In this document: in pieces, positions 8,481-17,581 of the stretch
Layout of the letters: every line of letters begins with the position of its first letter
How positions within the stretch are numbered: the first letter of the stretch is position 1
Origin: Pacificitalea manganoxidans
Lineage (GTDB): Bacteria; Pseudomonadota; Alphaproteobacteria; Rhodobacterales; Rhodobacteraceae
NCBI RefSeq assembly: GCF_002504165.1
Contig: NZ_CP021404.1
Span: 2,542,001-2,606,000, forward strand
Length of the DNA stretch: 64,000 bases
Direction of reading: 5' to 3'
The notes under the pieces: model-generated
Databases searched by the model: none
What the model was told of the DNA's origin: nothing
The model's input: only the letters and a program-made list of their open reading frames with translations
Position numbers and translations under genes: made by a program

Positions 8481-9323
8481 ATGGTGGGCGATACCGGCAA
8501 TGGCCAAGGCAGCGGTCCGCGCGACGGCTCCGGCAGCGGCGTGACGCCTGCGGGCAAGGATACGCCCGCGACATCGGCCAGCCCGCCCTCCTCCGCCCCC
8601 GTGCAAAAAGGCGCTTCGCCCCAATCCGCCACGCCCCGTCGCGGTGCGCGGGCCCGCGCGGGCAAAGCCACCCGCGCCAGCCGCGTGGCGTCGGAATTGC
8701 GCGATCTGATCCTGCGGGGCGACCTGCCGCCGGGCTCCAAGGTGCATCTCGACCAGCTTCGCGAACGGTTTGGGGTCTCGCTGTCGCCGATGCGCGAAGC
8801 GGTGAGCCGCCTTGTCGCCGATGGCATCGTCGTGTTCGAGGATCAGCGCGGCTATCGCATCGCGCCGGTCAGCCGTGAGAATCTGATGGAGATCAGTCAG
8901 GTGCGCGCCGATGTCGAATCGCTCGCCCTGCGCTATGCCATCGCCGCCGCCGATCTGGACTGGGAAAGCGAAATCCTCGCCGCCCTGCACCGCGTCAACC
9001 GCACCCCCCGCGACAATGACGATCCCGACCGGTTCGAGGCATGGGAACAGGCGCATAGCGACTTCCACCAAGCGCTGATTAGCGGCTGCGCTTTGCCGAC
9101 GCTTCTGCGGTTCTGCGCCACGCTGCATTTGCAAACCGACCGCTACCGCCGCTTGCTGCTGCCCGGCACGGCACCGGATCTGGACGTCGCTCAGGAACAT
9201 GCCGCCATCGCAGAGGCCGCCGTGGCCCGTGACACCGACCGTGCCGCCGCCCTGCTCCACGATCACATCCAGCGCACCGGCACCATGCTGGCCGCGCGGA
9301 TCGACCCCGATTTGACAGACTGA
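8481..9323 (+). CDS. GntR family regulator with FCD domain (2)
   Basis: 280 aa. The first ~70 residues are Gly/Ser/Pro/Ala-rich and look disordered; they precede a winged HTH at about 72-140 ([20 protein letters not shown]) and an FCD domain with D/H ligand pattern ([20 protein letters not shown]). The ATG at 8481 is chosen because GGGAGG lies five bases upstream; the frame opens a little earlier without a good ribosome site. aroQ follows after 25 nt and is probably co-transcribed. The long low-complexity N-terminus is unusual for this family. Confidence 0.88.
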   Translation: MVGDTGNGQGSGPRDGSGSGVTPAGKDTPATSASPPSSAPVQKGASPQSATPRRGARARAGKATRASRVASELRDLILRGDLPPGSKVHLDQLRERFGVSLSPMREAVSRLVADGIVVFEDQRGYRIAPVSRENLMEISQVRADVESLALRYAIAAADLDWESEILAALHRVNRTPRDNDDPDRFEAWEQAHSDFHQALISGCALPTLLRFCATLHLQTDRYRRLLLPGTAPDLDVAQEHAAIAEAAVARDTDRAAALLHDHIQRTGTMLAARIDPDLTD

Positions 9324-9348
9324 CCCGTCCCGAGAGAGGAGACACGCC

Positions 9349-9792
9349 ATGCCCCCCATGATCTACATCATCAACGGTCCCAACCTGAACCTGCTGGGCA
9401 AGCGCCAGCCCGATGTCTACGGCTACCAGACCCTCGACGATGTCGAAGCGGGCTGCCGCGAGGTGGCCGAGGCGTTTGGGCTGGAGTGCAAGCTGCTGCA
9501 ATCCAACTGGGAAGGTCAGATCGTCGACTGGATTCATGAGGCGCGCGAAACTGCGGCGGGCATCATCATCAATCCCGGCGCGCTGACCCACACTTCGGTC
9601 GCTGTGCTCGACGCGCTGAACACCTTCGAAGGTCAGGTGTTCGAGGTGCATATCTCCAACGTTCATAAGCGCGAAAGCTTCCGCCACCACAGCTATGTCA
9701 GCCTGCGCGCCGATGGCGTCATGGCCGGTTTCGGGATCGAGGGCTATGCGCTTGCCATGCGCCGGATGGGCAACCTGCTGGGCCAACCCTGA
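9349..9792 (+). CDS. aroQ: Type II 3-dehydroquinate dehydratase
   Basis: 147 aa, standard for the dodecameric type II enzyme that interconverts 3-dehydroquinate and 3-dehydroshikimate. Catalytic Tyr24 (DVYGYQT), the [18 protein letters not shown] substrate loop, and catalytic His101 in [15 protein letters not shown] are all present, with Arg19 in the flexible lid. A strong ribosome site (AGAGGAG) precedes the ATG. Its position behind a GntR/FCD gene, divergent from a TRAP transporter and a NAD-type AroE, suggests catabolic use for growth on quinate or shikimate. Type II enzymes also serve in biosynthesis. Confidence 0.95.
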   Translation: MPPMIYIINGPNLNLLGKRQPDVYGYQTLDDVEAGCREVAEAFGLECKLLQSNWEGQIVDWIHEARETAAGIIINPGALTHTSVAVLDALNTFEGQVFEVHISNVHKRESFRHHSYVSLRADGVMAGFGIEGYALAMRRMGNLLGQP

Positions 9793-10089
9793 CAGACACG
9801 CCGGGCAGGCGCGCGGCCCCGTGTCCGGCGCGCCGTAAGTCTGCCCGCGGCGCGCGACTGAGCGCGCGCCGCACCCGTGTCTGGTGGCAGGTCCGGTCCC
9901 GGTCCAACGCCACCCTGCGGCCAAGCGCCAACCTGCAAGGACGTATAACGGGGGGCACCCGCCAACCCGACCCGCCCCGTCCCGCTGCCCATTTTCTGAC
10001 CCAACCAACACACGCCCTCACATCCGTTCACTTTTTTCGGAACCGGGGCGCTTCGGGGTGGTTGGCCTTGGGGACAGACGGCGCGGCAG
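9793..10089. other. Intergenic gap before the oxidase operon
   Basis: 297 bases between aroQ and the oxidase genes without a convincing ORF. A weak dyad GACACG...CGTGTC at 9795-9825 could end the aroQ transcript. The downstream half should carry the oxidase promoter, but no clear -35/-10 pair was recognised. Confidence 0.4.
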
Positions 10090-11124
10090 ATGACTTCCGA
10101 CAGACAGACCGATCAAACAGCGGCCACAGGACCGACGCGGTGCAGCGCCTTGCGTGCTGTGGCGCTTTGTGGCCTGTCCCTTACCCTTGCAGCCTGTGAT
10201 TTTCGCCAATCGGCGCTGGCCCCTGCCGGGCGCGATGCCGAAACGCTGGCCGATCTGTTCTGGGTTCTGCTGATCGGGGCGGTCGTGCTGTGGCTGCTGA
10301 TGAACGGCCTGATCTTCTATCTCACGCGCATCAATATGGCGAGCCTGCCGCGCCGCTGGGCCAACCGGCTGATCATCGGCGGCGGCATCATCTTTCCCAC
10401 GGTCGTGCTGTCGGCGCTGCTGGTCTACGCCCTGTCGATCATGCCCGATCAGCGCGCCCCCGGTGACGGGCTGACCCTGCGGGTCACTGGCGAGCAATGG
10501 TGGTGGCGGGTCGAATACCTCCCCGAAGGCAGCGACACGCCGATCGTATCCGCCAATGAAATCCGCCTGCCCACGGACGCCCGCGCCGATATTCTGCTTG
10601 GCGCGAAACGGGTAATCCACAGCTTCTGGATACCGGCCCTGGGCGGCAAGATGGACATGTTTCCGGGTCGCGAAACCCGCATGTCGCTGGAGCCGCACAC
10701 CCCCGGTGTCTATCGCGGTCAATGCGCCGAGTTTTGCGGCGAAAGCCATGCGAAGATGGCGTTCGAGGCCGTCGTGATGACCCCCGATGATTTCGACGCG
10801 TGGCTGGAAAACGAGGCCGCCGATGCCCGCCCGCCCACAGGTGCAGAAGCCACACGCGGCGCTGAACTGTTCGGCACCGAGGGCTGCGGCGCCTGCCACG
10901 CCATCCGGGGCACCGAACATCGCGGTCAGGTCGGGCCCGATCTGACCCATATCGGCACGCGCCATTCGCTGGCAGCCGGTTCGCTGGGCACAGACCGCGC
11001 CGATTTCCTGCGCTGGCTGCGCGACCCGGACGCGATCAAGCCCGGCGTGGAGATGCCCGGATATGACCACCTGCCGCCGGAAGATCTGGCCGCGCTGACC
11101 GCCTATCTGATGGGGCTGGAATGA
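10090..11124 (+). CDS. coxB: Cytochrome c oxidase subunit II with fused cytochrome c domain (caa3 type)
   Basis: 344 aa. A lipobox (LAAC, Cys36) predicts a lipid-anchored N-terminus, followed by two membrane helices (about 52-78 and 93-117) and the cupredoxin CuA domain with His177, Cys212, Glu214, Cys216, His220 and Met223 (CAEFCGESHAKM). A C-terminal class I cytochrome c has CGACH at 266-270. A covalently attached heme c domain defines the caa3 class, which takes electrons directly through its own cytochrome. It heads a five-gene cluster, overlapping subunit I/III by 4 nt. It acts at the periplasmic face of the inner membrane. Confidence 0.94.
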   Translation: MTSDRQTDQTAATGPTRCSALRAVALCGLSLTLAACDFRQSALAPAGRDAETLADLFWVLLIGAVVLWLLMNGLIFYLTRINMASLPRRWANRLIIGGGIIFPTVVLSALLVYALSIMPDQRAPGDGLTLRVTGEQWWWRVEYLPEGSDTPIVSANEIRLPTDARADILLGAKRVIHSFWIPALGGKMDMFPGRETRMSLEPHTPGVYRGQCAEFCGESHAKMAFEAVVMTPDDFDAWLENEAADARPPTGAEATRGAELFGTEGCGACHAIRGTEHRGQVGPDLTHIGTRHSLAAGSLGTDRADFLRWLRDPDAIKPGVEMPGYDHLPPEDLAALTAYLMGLE

Positions 11125-13784
11125 CCGACGAGACCGACCACAGCCGCGAAAGCCGCGCGCAGGACGCCCTGCCCCGCGACGACACCCACCCCACCGCGTC
11201 GCAGCAGGAGCCCGCAGAGCCGCGCGGCCACCGCGCCGATGATCGCGCCCCCGAAGGCCCCTACCCGCCGACCGAGGAGATGCTGAACGAGCCGGTCGAC
11301 CCGGAATTGCAGAAAGAACAGGTCGCCCGCCTGCGCAAGGCATGGGAAACCCCGCGCGGCTGGCGCTACATTTCCGCCGTAAACAATACCGAAGTCGGCG
11401 TGTGGTATTCGCTGACCGCCTTCGCCTTCATGCTGATGGCAGGGGTGATGGCGCTGATGATCCGCACCCAGCTGGCCGTGCCCGAAAACGATCTGATCAG
11501 CGCCGACCGCTTCAACCAGCTGTTCACGATGCACGGCTCCGCAATGATGTTTTTGTTCGCCGTGCCGATGTTCGAGGCGATTTCGATCCTGATCCTGCCC
11601 GGCATCCTCGGCGCGCGCGACATGCCGTTTCCGCGCCTGTCGGCCTATGGCTACTGGTGTTTCCTCATTGGCGGCATCTTTGTCATCGGGTCGATCTTCT
11701 TTGACAGCGCGCCCAATTCCGGCTGGTTCATGTATCCGCCGCTGGCGACCAAGGCCGAAGGCATCGGCTCCGACATCTGGCTGCTGGGCCTGTCCTTCAT
11801 TGAGGTGGCATCCATCGCGGCGGCGGTGGAACTGATCGTCGGCGCGCTGAAATGCCGTCCCCCCGGGATGCGGGTCAACATCATGCCGCTTTACGCGTGG
11901 TATGTGATGGTTGTGGGCGGGATGATCCTGTTCGCCTTCCCGCCGCTCATCGCGGGCGATTTCCTGTTCGAGATGGAGCGCAGCCTCGACTGGCCGTTCT
12001 TCGACCCGGAGCGCGGCGGCGACCCGATGCTGTGGCAGCACCTGTTCTGGATCTTTGGCCATCCCGAGGTCTACATCATTTTCCTGCCCTCCATCGCCAT
12101 CGCCGCGATGGTCGTGCCGACAATGGCCCGGCGCCCGATCGTGGGCTATTCGTGGATCGTGCTGTCGGCGGTGGGCACCGGGTTTCTGAGCTTTGGCCTG
12201 TGGGTGCATCACATGTTCACCACCGGCCTGCCCAATATGTCGCTTGGCTTTTTCTCGGCCGCGTCCGAAGCGGTGGTGATCCCCACGGGCATTCAGATCT
12301 TTGCCTTCGTGGCTACGCTGATGGTGGGCCGGGTCAAGATCAGCCTGCCGATGCTGTGGATCGCGGGCGCGCTGGCGGTGTTCACCGCAGGCGGGCTCAC
12401 GGGCGTGATGGTGGCGCTCGCGCCCTTCGACTGGCAGGTGCATGACAGCTACTTCATCGTGGCGCATCTGCATTACACCCTGTTCGGCGGCATGGTGTTT
12501 CCGGTGATCGCGGGGATCTACTACTTCTACCCGTTCCTTGCCAAAAAGATGATGAGCGAGCGTCTGGGCCGCTGGTCGTTCTGGCTGACCTTCACCGGGT
12601 TCAACATCTGCTTCCTGCCGATGCATCTGACCGGCCTGCTGGGCATGCCGCGCCGGGTCTATACCTATCCCGGCGATCTGGGCTGGGACTGGCTCAACAT
12701 GGTGTCGACCGTGGGCGCATTCATCCTTGCCGCCGGGATCTTGACGTTCGCGTGGGATCTGGTGCGCCCAAAGGGGCGTCAGCCGCAGGTGCCGCGCAAT
12801 CCGTGGGATGCGGGCACCATCGAATGGACCCATGATGTCCCGGGCGAGGCATGGGGCGTGCGCTCGATCCCCCATGTCACCAGCCGCTACCCGCTTTGGG
12901 ATCAGCCGAAACTGGTCGAGCGGATGGATGCCGGGCGCTATTACCTGCCCGATGCCGAGGAAGGCCTGCGCGAGACGCTCATTACCACCGTCATCGACGC
13001 CAAGCCCATTCAGGTGCAGCGCGTCACCGGCCCGGCATGGATCACGCTGATGGCCGCGTTCTTTACCGGTGGGGCGTTCATCCTGCCGACCTTCTCGCTT
13101 TACGCGCCCGCGATCGTGTCGGGGGCCTTTGCGGTGGTCTGCATCCTCTATTGGCTGTGGACCGCGACCGCCCGTGTGCCGGAGCACGAGATGAAGGATG
13201 TCGGGCTGGGCCTGCGCCTGCCGACCTATGCGTCTGGCCCCCGCGCCGTGGGCTGGTGGGCGATGTGGATCACGATGCTGGGCGACGCGACGGCCTTTGC
13301 GTCGCTGATCTTCGGCATCTTCTTTTACTGGACCGCCAATTCCAGCTTCCCGCCGCCGGGCGCGACCCATGCCAATGGGATGCTCGTCGCTCTGGGCACC
13401 GTGCTGCTGGTGGGGGCGTGGGCCGCGACGCTGGGTGCACGCGAAACCAATCGGCGGGGCGCCGTGCCCGTGGCGCGCGGCTTGCTGGGGCTGGCGCTGC
13501 TGTTGACCATCGCGGGCGGGGCGAGCCTGATCGTATCGGTGCTGGAACTGGAACCCACGACCCATGTCTACCCCGCCATGATGTGTGCGCTGGTGGTCTG
13601 GATTTCCGCCCACCTGATCGCCGGGGCGGTGATGCAAGCCTACTGCCTTGCCGGATCGGTCTTTGGCAAACTCACCCCCCGCCACGATGCCGATATCTGG
13701 AACGTCACCCTGTTTTGGCATTTCCTCGTCATCTCGATCGTCGTGACCGGGCTGATGGTCGGCCTGTTCCCGAGGATGCTGTGA
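11121..13784 (+). CDS. ctaD: Cytochrome c oxidase subunit I fused to subunit III
   Basis: 887 aa. After a hydrophilic ~75-residue N-terminal extension comes the 12-helix heme-copper oxidase core, with the heme a ligand His in FTMHGSAMMFLF, the CuB/Tyr cross-link motif GHPEVY (A1-type with the conserved Glu), and HDSYFIVAHLHY. From about residue 690 a subunit III-like part follows (helices around MWITMLGDATAFASLIFG and NVTLFWHFLVISIVV). The I-III fusion is typical of caa3 oxidases. It reduces oxygen to water while pumping protons. The stop overlaps the next start by one base. Confidence 0.94.
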   Translation: MTDETDHSRESRAQDALPRDDTHPTASQQEPAEPRGHRADDRAPEGPYPPTEEMLNEPVDPELQKEQVARLRKAWETPRGWRYISAVNNTEVGVWYSLTAFAFMLMAGVMALMIRTQLAVPENDLISADRFNQLFTMHGSAMMFLFAVPMFEAISILILPGILGARDMPFPRLSAYGYWCFLIGGIFVIGSIFFDSAPNSGWFMYPPLATKAEGIGSDIWLLGLSFIEVASIAAAVELIVGALKCRPPGMRVNIMPLYAWYVMVVGGMILFAFPPLIAGDFLFEMERSLDWPFFDPERGGDPMLWQHLFWIFGHPEVYIIFLPSIAIAAMVVPTMARRPIVGYSWIVLSAVGTGFLSFGLWVHHMFTTGLPNMSLGFFSAASEAVVIPTGIQIFAFVATLMVGRVKISLPMLWIAGALAVFTAGGLTGVMVALAPFDWQVHDSYFIVAHLHYTLFGGMVFPVIAGIYYFYPFLAKKMMSERLGRWSFWLTFTGFNICFLPMHLTGLLGMPRRVYTYPGDLGWDWLNMVSTVGAFILAAGILTFAWDLVRPKGRQPQVPRNPWDAGTIEWTHDVPGEAWGVRSIPHVTSRYPLWDQPKLVERMDAGRYYLPDAEEGLRETLITTVIDAKPIQVQRVTGPAWITLMAAFFTGGAFILPTFSLYAPAIVSGAFAVVCILYWLWTATARVPEHEMKDVGLGLRLPTYASGPRAVGWWAMWITMLGDATAFASLIFGIFFYWTANSSFPPPGATHANGMLVALGTVLLVGAWAATLGARETNRRGAVPVARGLLGLALLLTIAGGASLIVSVLELEPTTHVYPAMMCALVVWISAHLIAGAVMQAYCLAGSVFGKLTPRHDADIWNVTLFWHFLVISIVVTGLMVGLFPRML

Positions 13785-14248
13785 TGGACGCGCGCCACGA
13801 TCACACCACCCCGCAGGGTCAGAAACCCCCGCCGGCGGATGAGCGCGCGCCGCGCACCGATGAGGAACGCCGCGCCTTTGCCGAGGAACGCGAAAGCCTG
13901 TGGCGCATCACGCTGGCCCCCACCGCATGGGCGGTGCATTTCGTGGTCAGCTACGGCGCGACCGCGTTCTACTGCGCAAAGCTGGCGCAGACCGGGCTGC
14001 CGATCACGGCGCTGCGGCTGGGGCTGGGCGCGTTTAGCCTTGTCGTGCTCGGCTTCATCGCGTGGATCGGCTGGCGCAGCTTCCGCCAATGGGACGTGCG
14101 GCGCACCGGCGATTTCCTCAACGCCTCCGGCCATGCCGAGGACCGGCATCAGTTTCTGGGCCATGCCGCATTCCTGCTGTCGATCATCTCCTTCATCGGG
14201 GTGGTGTTTGTCAGCATGCCCTTCGTCGTGTTGTCGAGTTGCCTGTGA
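13784..14248 (+). CDS. Small membrane protein of the caa3 oxidase operon
   Basis: 154 aa. A charged N-terminus of about 45 residues rich in Glu/Arg/Asp is followed by three probable membrane helices (near residues 47-65, 77-97 and 128-150). Its start overlaps the stop of ctaD and its end overlaps the GTG of the ctaG-like gene, so it is translated as part of the operon. I do not recognise a named family. By position it may be an accessory subunit or assembly factor of the oxidase, which is an inference from context only. Confidence 0.75.
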   Translation: MDARHDHTTPQGQKPPPADERAPRTDEERRAFAEERESLWRITLAPTAWAVHFVVSYGATAFYCAKLAQTGLPITALRLGLGAFSLVVLGFIAWIGWRSFRQWDVRRTGDFLNASGHAEDRHQFLGHAAFLLSIISFIGVVFVSMPFVVLSSCL

Positions 14249-14886
14249 GCGCGGCGATCCCCTCCCCCGCGTGGCCCGCCGCGCGCGTGGCCGCAATCGG
14301 TGGCGTGCTTGCCTTGACCGGCATGTGGCTGACCCCGTGGGAGCGGCTGCTCGTCGGGCACTTCCCCGCCCATATGATCCGGCACATGGTGATGGTCGCG
14401 CTGGCCCCGCCGATGCTGCTGCTTGCATGGCCCGCACTGGGGCGGGTGTTTGGCGTCTCGCCGCTGCTGGGCGCGGTGGTGGAATTCGCGCTGGTCTGGG
14501 GCTGGCATGTGCCTGCAGCCCATGCGCTGGCGCGTGGCGGGGCGGGATGGTTCGCGCTGGAACAGGGCAGCTTCCTGCTGGCCGGGCTGCTGGTCTGGGC
14601 CGGGTGCCTGCGCCGCGACACGCCGCTTGCGGGTGCGGGCGGGCTGCTTTTGACATCCATGCATATGACGCTGCTGGGCGCGCTGATCGTGCTCGCCCCT
14701 CGGGCGCTATACCCCGACGCCCATGCGGGCCACGGGGGCGATGCCGCGCTGGCCGGGCAGCAACTGGGCGGGCTGGTGATGTTGGGCATCGGCACACCGG
14801 CTTATCTCATTGCGGGGCTGTGGCAGACCGCGCGGGCGCTGCGCGACCCCGAACATGACGGCGAAAGGAGCACCCCATGCGCGTGA
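14245..14886 (+). CDS. ctaG: Cytochrome c oxidase assembly protein, CtaG family of caa3 type
   Basis: 213 aa, polytopic, with six or so hydrophobic helices. It carries family-typical conserved His residues: HFPAHMIRHMVMVALAPPMLLL near the N-terminus, WGWHVPAAHALA, and SMHMTLLGALIV (caa3_CtaG, PF09678). The GTG start overlaps the preceding stop (GTGA). Members act in copper/heme centre assembly of caa3 oxidases in the membrane; this is unrelated to the Cox11-type CtaG. An upstream in-frame extension runs inside the previous gene and is less likely. Confidence 0.88.
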   Translation: MSAAIPSPAWPAARVAAIGGVLALTGMWLTPWERLLVGHFPAHMIRHMVMVALAPPMLLLAWPALGRVFGVSPLLGAVVEFALVWGWHVPAAHALARGGAGWFALEQGSFLLAGLLVWAGCLRRDTPLAGAGGLLLTSMHMTLLGALIVLAPRALYPDAHAGHGGDAALAGQQLGGLVMLGIGTPAYLIAGLWQTARALRDPEHDGERSTPCA

Positions 14887-16091
14887 CCCTGTGGAAGCTG
14901 ATCGCCGCCGTCGCGGTGCTGGGCCTCATCGGCGCAGGCGCGGTGGTGTTCGGCGGGCTTTACAACGTGTCGGCGCGCAAGGGCCATTTCCCCGGCGTGT
15001 CATGGGTGCTGCACACCACGTTCCGCAATTCGGTCGCGCTGCGCGCGCCTTCGCCCGAGGACACACCCGATCTGAGCGATCCGGCGCTGATCGCACTGGG
15101 CGCGGGGCATTACGCCACCGCTTGTGCCACCTGTCACGCCGCGCCCGGCACTGCCCGCACCGCCACCATGCGCGCGATGGTGCCCGTGCCGCCGCCCATC
15201 GCCGAAGCCGCGAGCGACTGGTCCGCCGAGGAACTGTGGTGGATCGTGTTCAACGGGGTCAAGATGTCCGGCATGCCCGGCTGGCCCGCGGATCGCGGGG
15301 ATGAGGTCTGGGCCGTTGTCGCGTGGCTGGAGGCGCTGAACGAGGATCGCGCCCCCGCCCTGCCCGACCCTGCCCTGCCCGATCCTGCTGCGCTGACCGC
15401 CCAAGCAGGCGACGAGGCTGCGGACGAAGCGGCGGCGGGCGACGCCATCGCCTATTGTGAAACCTGCCACGGCCCCATCGCCCGGCATGTCCCGACGCTG
15501 GGCCTGCAATCCGAGGCCTATCTGCTGAAGGCGCTCACCGACTACCGCGCAGGCACCCGCGCCAGCGGCATCATGCAACAGGCCGCCACGGTCGTGCCGG
15601 AAAACGCGCTGCCCGAACTTGCCGCCCATTTCGCGGACGAAGACCTCCCCGCCCCCGATCCCGCCGACTGGCAGAACGCAGATCTCGAACTGGGCGAGGA
15701 ACTGGCCCGCAACGGCGATGATGACGTGCCCGCCTGCACCGCCTGCCACGGCCCCGATGCAACCCGCACCGCAGGCAGCCCTGCCGGGTTCCCGGTGTTG
15801 ACGGGGCAGGATCGCGACTACCTGCGGGCACAGTTGAAGGTCTGGCGCGACGGCAAGCGCGGCGGCACGGGCCGGGCCGAGGTGATGACCGCCGCCGCGC
15901 AGGATCTGACCGACGCGGAGATCGACGCGATTTCCGCGTGGTATGCCGCGTTGCCGCCCGCGCCAGACGCTGACGCTGAGGCTGAGGCTGAGGCTGAGGC
16001 TGAGGCTGAGGCTGAGGCTGAGGCCAATCAGACCCCCGCGCCAGACACCACCCCCGCCCCCGAACTCGACGCCGATGCTGATGCCGAGTGA
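14877..16091 (+). CDS. Triheme c-type cytochrome with Glu-Ala repeat tail
   Basis: 404 aa with one N-terminal membrane anchor (about residues 8-28) and three CXXCH heme sites: CATCH 83-87, CETCH 194-198 and CTACH 287-291. These make three cytochrome c modules (PF13442/PF00034-like), each followed by a plausible Met ligand. The last ~45 residues are an (AE)n stretch followed by an acidic Pro/Thr/Asp tail, encoded by eight perfect GCTGAG copies. It overlaps the ctaG-like gene and closes the oxidase operon, so it probably feeds electrons to the caa3 enzyme from the periplasmic face. The acidic tail is not part of a cytochrome fold. Confidence 0.9.
   Translation: MRVTLWKLIAAVAVLGLIGAGAVVFGGLYNVSARKGHFPGVSWVLHTTFRNSVALRAPSPEDTPDLSDPALIALGAGHYATACATCHAAPGTARTATMRAMVPVPPPIAEAASDWSAEELWWIVFNGVKMSGMPGWPADRGDEVWAVVAWLEALNEDRAPALPDPALPDPAALTAQAGDEAADEAAAGDAIAYCETCHGPIARHVPTLGLQSEAYLLKALTDYRAGTRASGIMQQAATVVPENALPELAAHFADEDLPAPDPADWQNADLELGEELARNGDDDVPACTACHGPDATRTAGSPAGFPVLTGQDRDYLRAQLKVWRDGKRGGTGRAEVMTAAAQDLTDAEIDAISAWYAALPPAPDADAEAEAEAEAEAEAEAEANQTPAPDTTPAPELDADADAE
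15975..16022 (+). repeat. (GCTGAG)8 microsatellite in the cytochrome gene
   Basis: Eight uninterrupted GCTGAG copies, preceded by a one-base variant GCTGAC, encode alternating Ala-Glu. Copy-number change would lengthen or shorten the tail without a frameshift. Confidence 0.97.
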
Positions 16092-16122
16092 CAGCGCCAC
16101 GTCCCCCCTTTAGCGTGGCCGC

Positions 16123-16782
16123 ATGACCGATGCGCCGCACCCCGCCCCTGCCGCTGTCGGGCGGATCATCACCACCCATGACTGCGTGGCCGAAGGGGCC
16201 GCGTGGCTGGCCCGCGCCGAACCCCGCTTCGCCGCCGCGCTGGACCTGACCGGCCCGCTCCCGCTGCGGCGCCGTGCCGATGGCTTCGAGGCGCTGCTGT
16301 CTGCGATTGTGTCGCAACAGGTCTCCGTCGCCGCCGCCGCCGCGATCTGGTCCCGGCTCAAGGCCGCGCGCCTCACCGGCCCGCGCAAGGTGCAGTGGGC
16401 CACCGATGACGACCTGCGCGCCTGCGGCCTGTCGCGCCCCAAGATCCGCTATGCTCGCGCGCTGGCCGAGGCCCGGCTCGATTATCCCGCGCTGCGCGTC
16501 GCGTCCGAGGCAGAGATCATCGCAACCCTGACCGCCGTGCCGGGCATCGGGCGCTGGACCGCCGAAATCTACGCCATGTTCTCGCTCGGGCGGGCCGATG
16601 TGTTCGCCCCCGGCGATCTGGCCTTGCAGGAGGCGGTGCGAATGTTATTCGGGTTTGACAGCCGCCCCAGCGAGCGCGCCCTGCGCGAGCTGGCCCAAGA
16701 CTGGAGCCCGTGGCGCGCCGTCGCCGCGCGCCTGCTCTGGGCCTATTTCCGGGTGGCCAAGGACAGGGAAGGGATCCGATGA
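16123..16782 (+). CDS. alkA: DNA-3-methyladenine glycosylase II (AlkA-like, HhH-GPD)
   Basis: 219 aa base-excision glycosylase that removes alkylated purines. The helix-hairpin-helix is seen at LTAVPGIGRWTAEIYAMFSLG (split by the hairpin PGIG), with the catalytic Asp in VFAPGDLALQEAVR. QQVSVAAAAAIW matches the conserved helix of the HhH-GPD fold. It is shorter than E. coli AlkA because the N-terminal beta domain is absent, as in many alphaproteobacterial forms. Its stop overlaps the ATG of the esterase gene (ATGA). Confidence 0.88.
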   Translation: MTDAPHPAPAAVGRIITTHDCVAEGAAWLARAEPRFAAALDLTGPLPLRRRADGFEALLSAIVSQQVSVAAAAAIWSRLKAARLTGPRKVQWATDDDLRACGLSRPKIRYARALAEARLDYPALRVASEAEIIATLTAVPGIGRWTAEIYAMFSLGRADVFAPGDLALQEAVRMLFGFDSRPSERALRELAQDWSPWRAVAARLLWAYFRVAKDREGIR

Positions 16783-17450
16783 CACGCGAGTTGACCGACA
16801 GCCGCCGCGCACCCCTATCGGAGGAAGAACCGACTTCGGTCGTGGTCTTTCTGCACGGCTACGGGGCCGATGGCGCCGATCTGCTGGGACTGGCGGAGCC
16901 GCTGGCGCCGCATATGCCCAACACCGCCTTCCGCGCCCCCAACGCGCCGGAACGCTGCACCGCCTCGCCCACCGGCTACCAATGGTTCCCGATCCCGTGG
17001 ATCGACGGATCGAGCGAGGCCGAAGCCGCGACCGCCATGACACAGGCCGCGCATGACCTGACCGCCTATCTCGACCGGGTGCTGACCGAGGAAAACCTCA
17101 CCGCCGACCGGATGATCCTAGTGGGGTTCAGCCAAGGCACGATGATGTCGCTGCATGTCGCCCCGCGTCGCGATCATCAGATCGCGGGCATCGTCGGCTT
17201 CTCGGGGCGGCTGCTGTCGCCCGACACGCTGGAGGCCGATCTGAAAGTGAAACCGCCGGTGCTGCTTCTGCATGGCGACGCCGATGACGTGGTGCCCTTC
17301 GCCTCGATGGCCGAGGCCGAAACCACGCTGAAGGCGGCGGGCTTCGACGTCTGGACCCATGTCATGCCCGGCACGCCCCACGGCATCGCGCCCGACGGGT
17401 TGCAGGAGGCGCTGGGCTTCATGTCCGCGCAGTTGCGCATCACGGGCTGA
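16779..17450 (+). CDS. Alpha/beta-hydrolase, carboxylesterase/phospholipase family
   Basis: 223 aa, PF02230-like. The start of the fold VVVFLHGYGADGADLLGL supplies the oxyanion region. The triad is Ser in GFSQGTMM, Asp in LLLHGDADDVVPF and His in GTPHGIAPDG. The ATG at 16779 overlaps the alkA stop; an upstream in-frame extension runs inside alkA and is disregarded. These cytosolic enzymes hydrolyse short acyl esters; the natural substrate is unknown. Confidence 0.88.
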   Translation: MTRELTDSRRAPLSEEEPTSVVVFLHGYGADGADLLGLAEPLAPHMPNTAFRAPNAPERCTASPTGYQWFPIPWIDGSSEAEAATAMTQAAHDLTAYLDRVLTEENLTADRMILVGFSQGTMMSLHVAPRRDHQIAGIVGFSGRLLSPDTLEADLKVKPPVLLLHGDADDVVPFASMAEAETTLKAAGFDVWTHVMPGTPHGIAPDGLQEALGFMSAQLRITG

Positions 17451-17581
17451 CCCCGTTCGGCCCGGCCCCCGTCTGCGCGGCGCCGTCTGCGCGGCCCCGC
17501 CTGAGCAGTCTGGGCTGACCAAAGCCCACGATCACCCTGCGCGCGCCCACCAAATCCGGGCGCGCTTCAGAATTGCCTGTC

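Noticed and set aside
11103-13721. An 872-residue open frame antisense to the oxidase subunit I/III gene
   Set aside because: Composition is Arg/His/Gln/Gly-rich without any fold signature, and it lies wholly opposite a gene with complete catalytic motifs. Such antisense frames are expected in GC-rich DNA.
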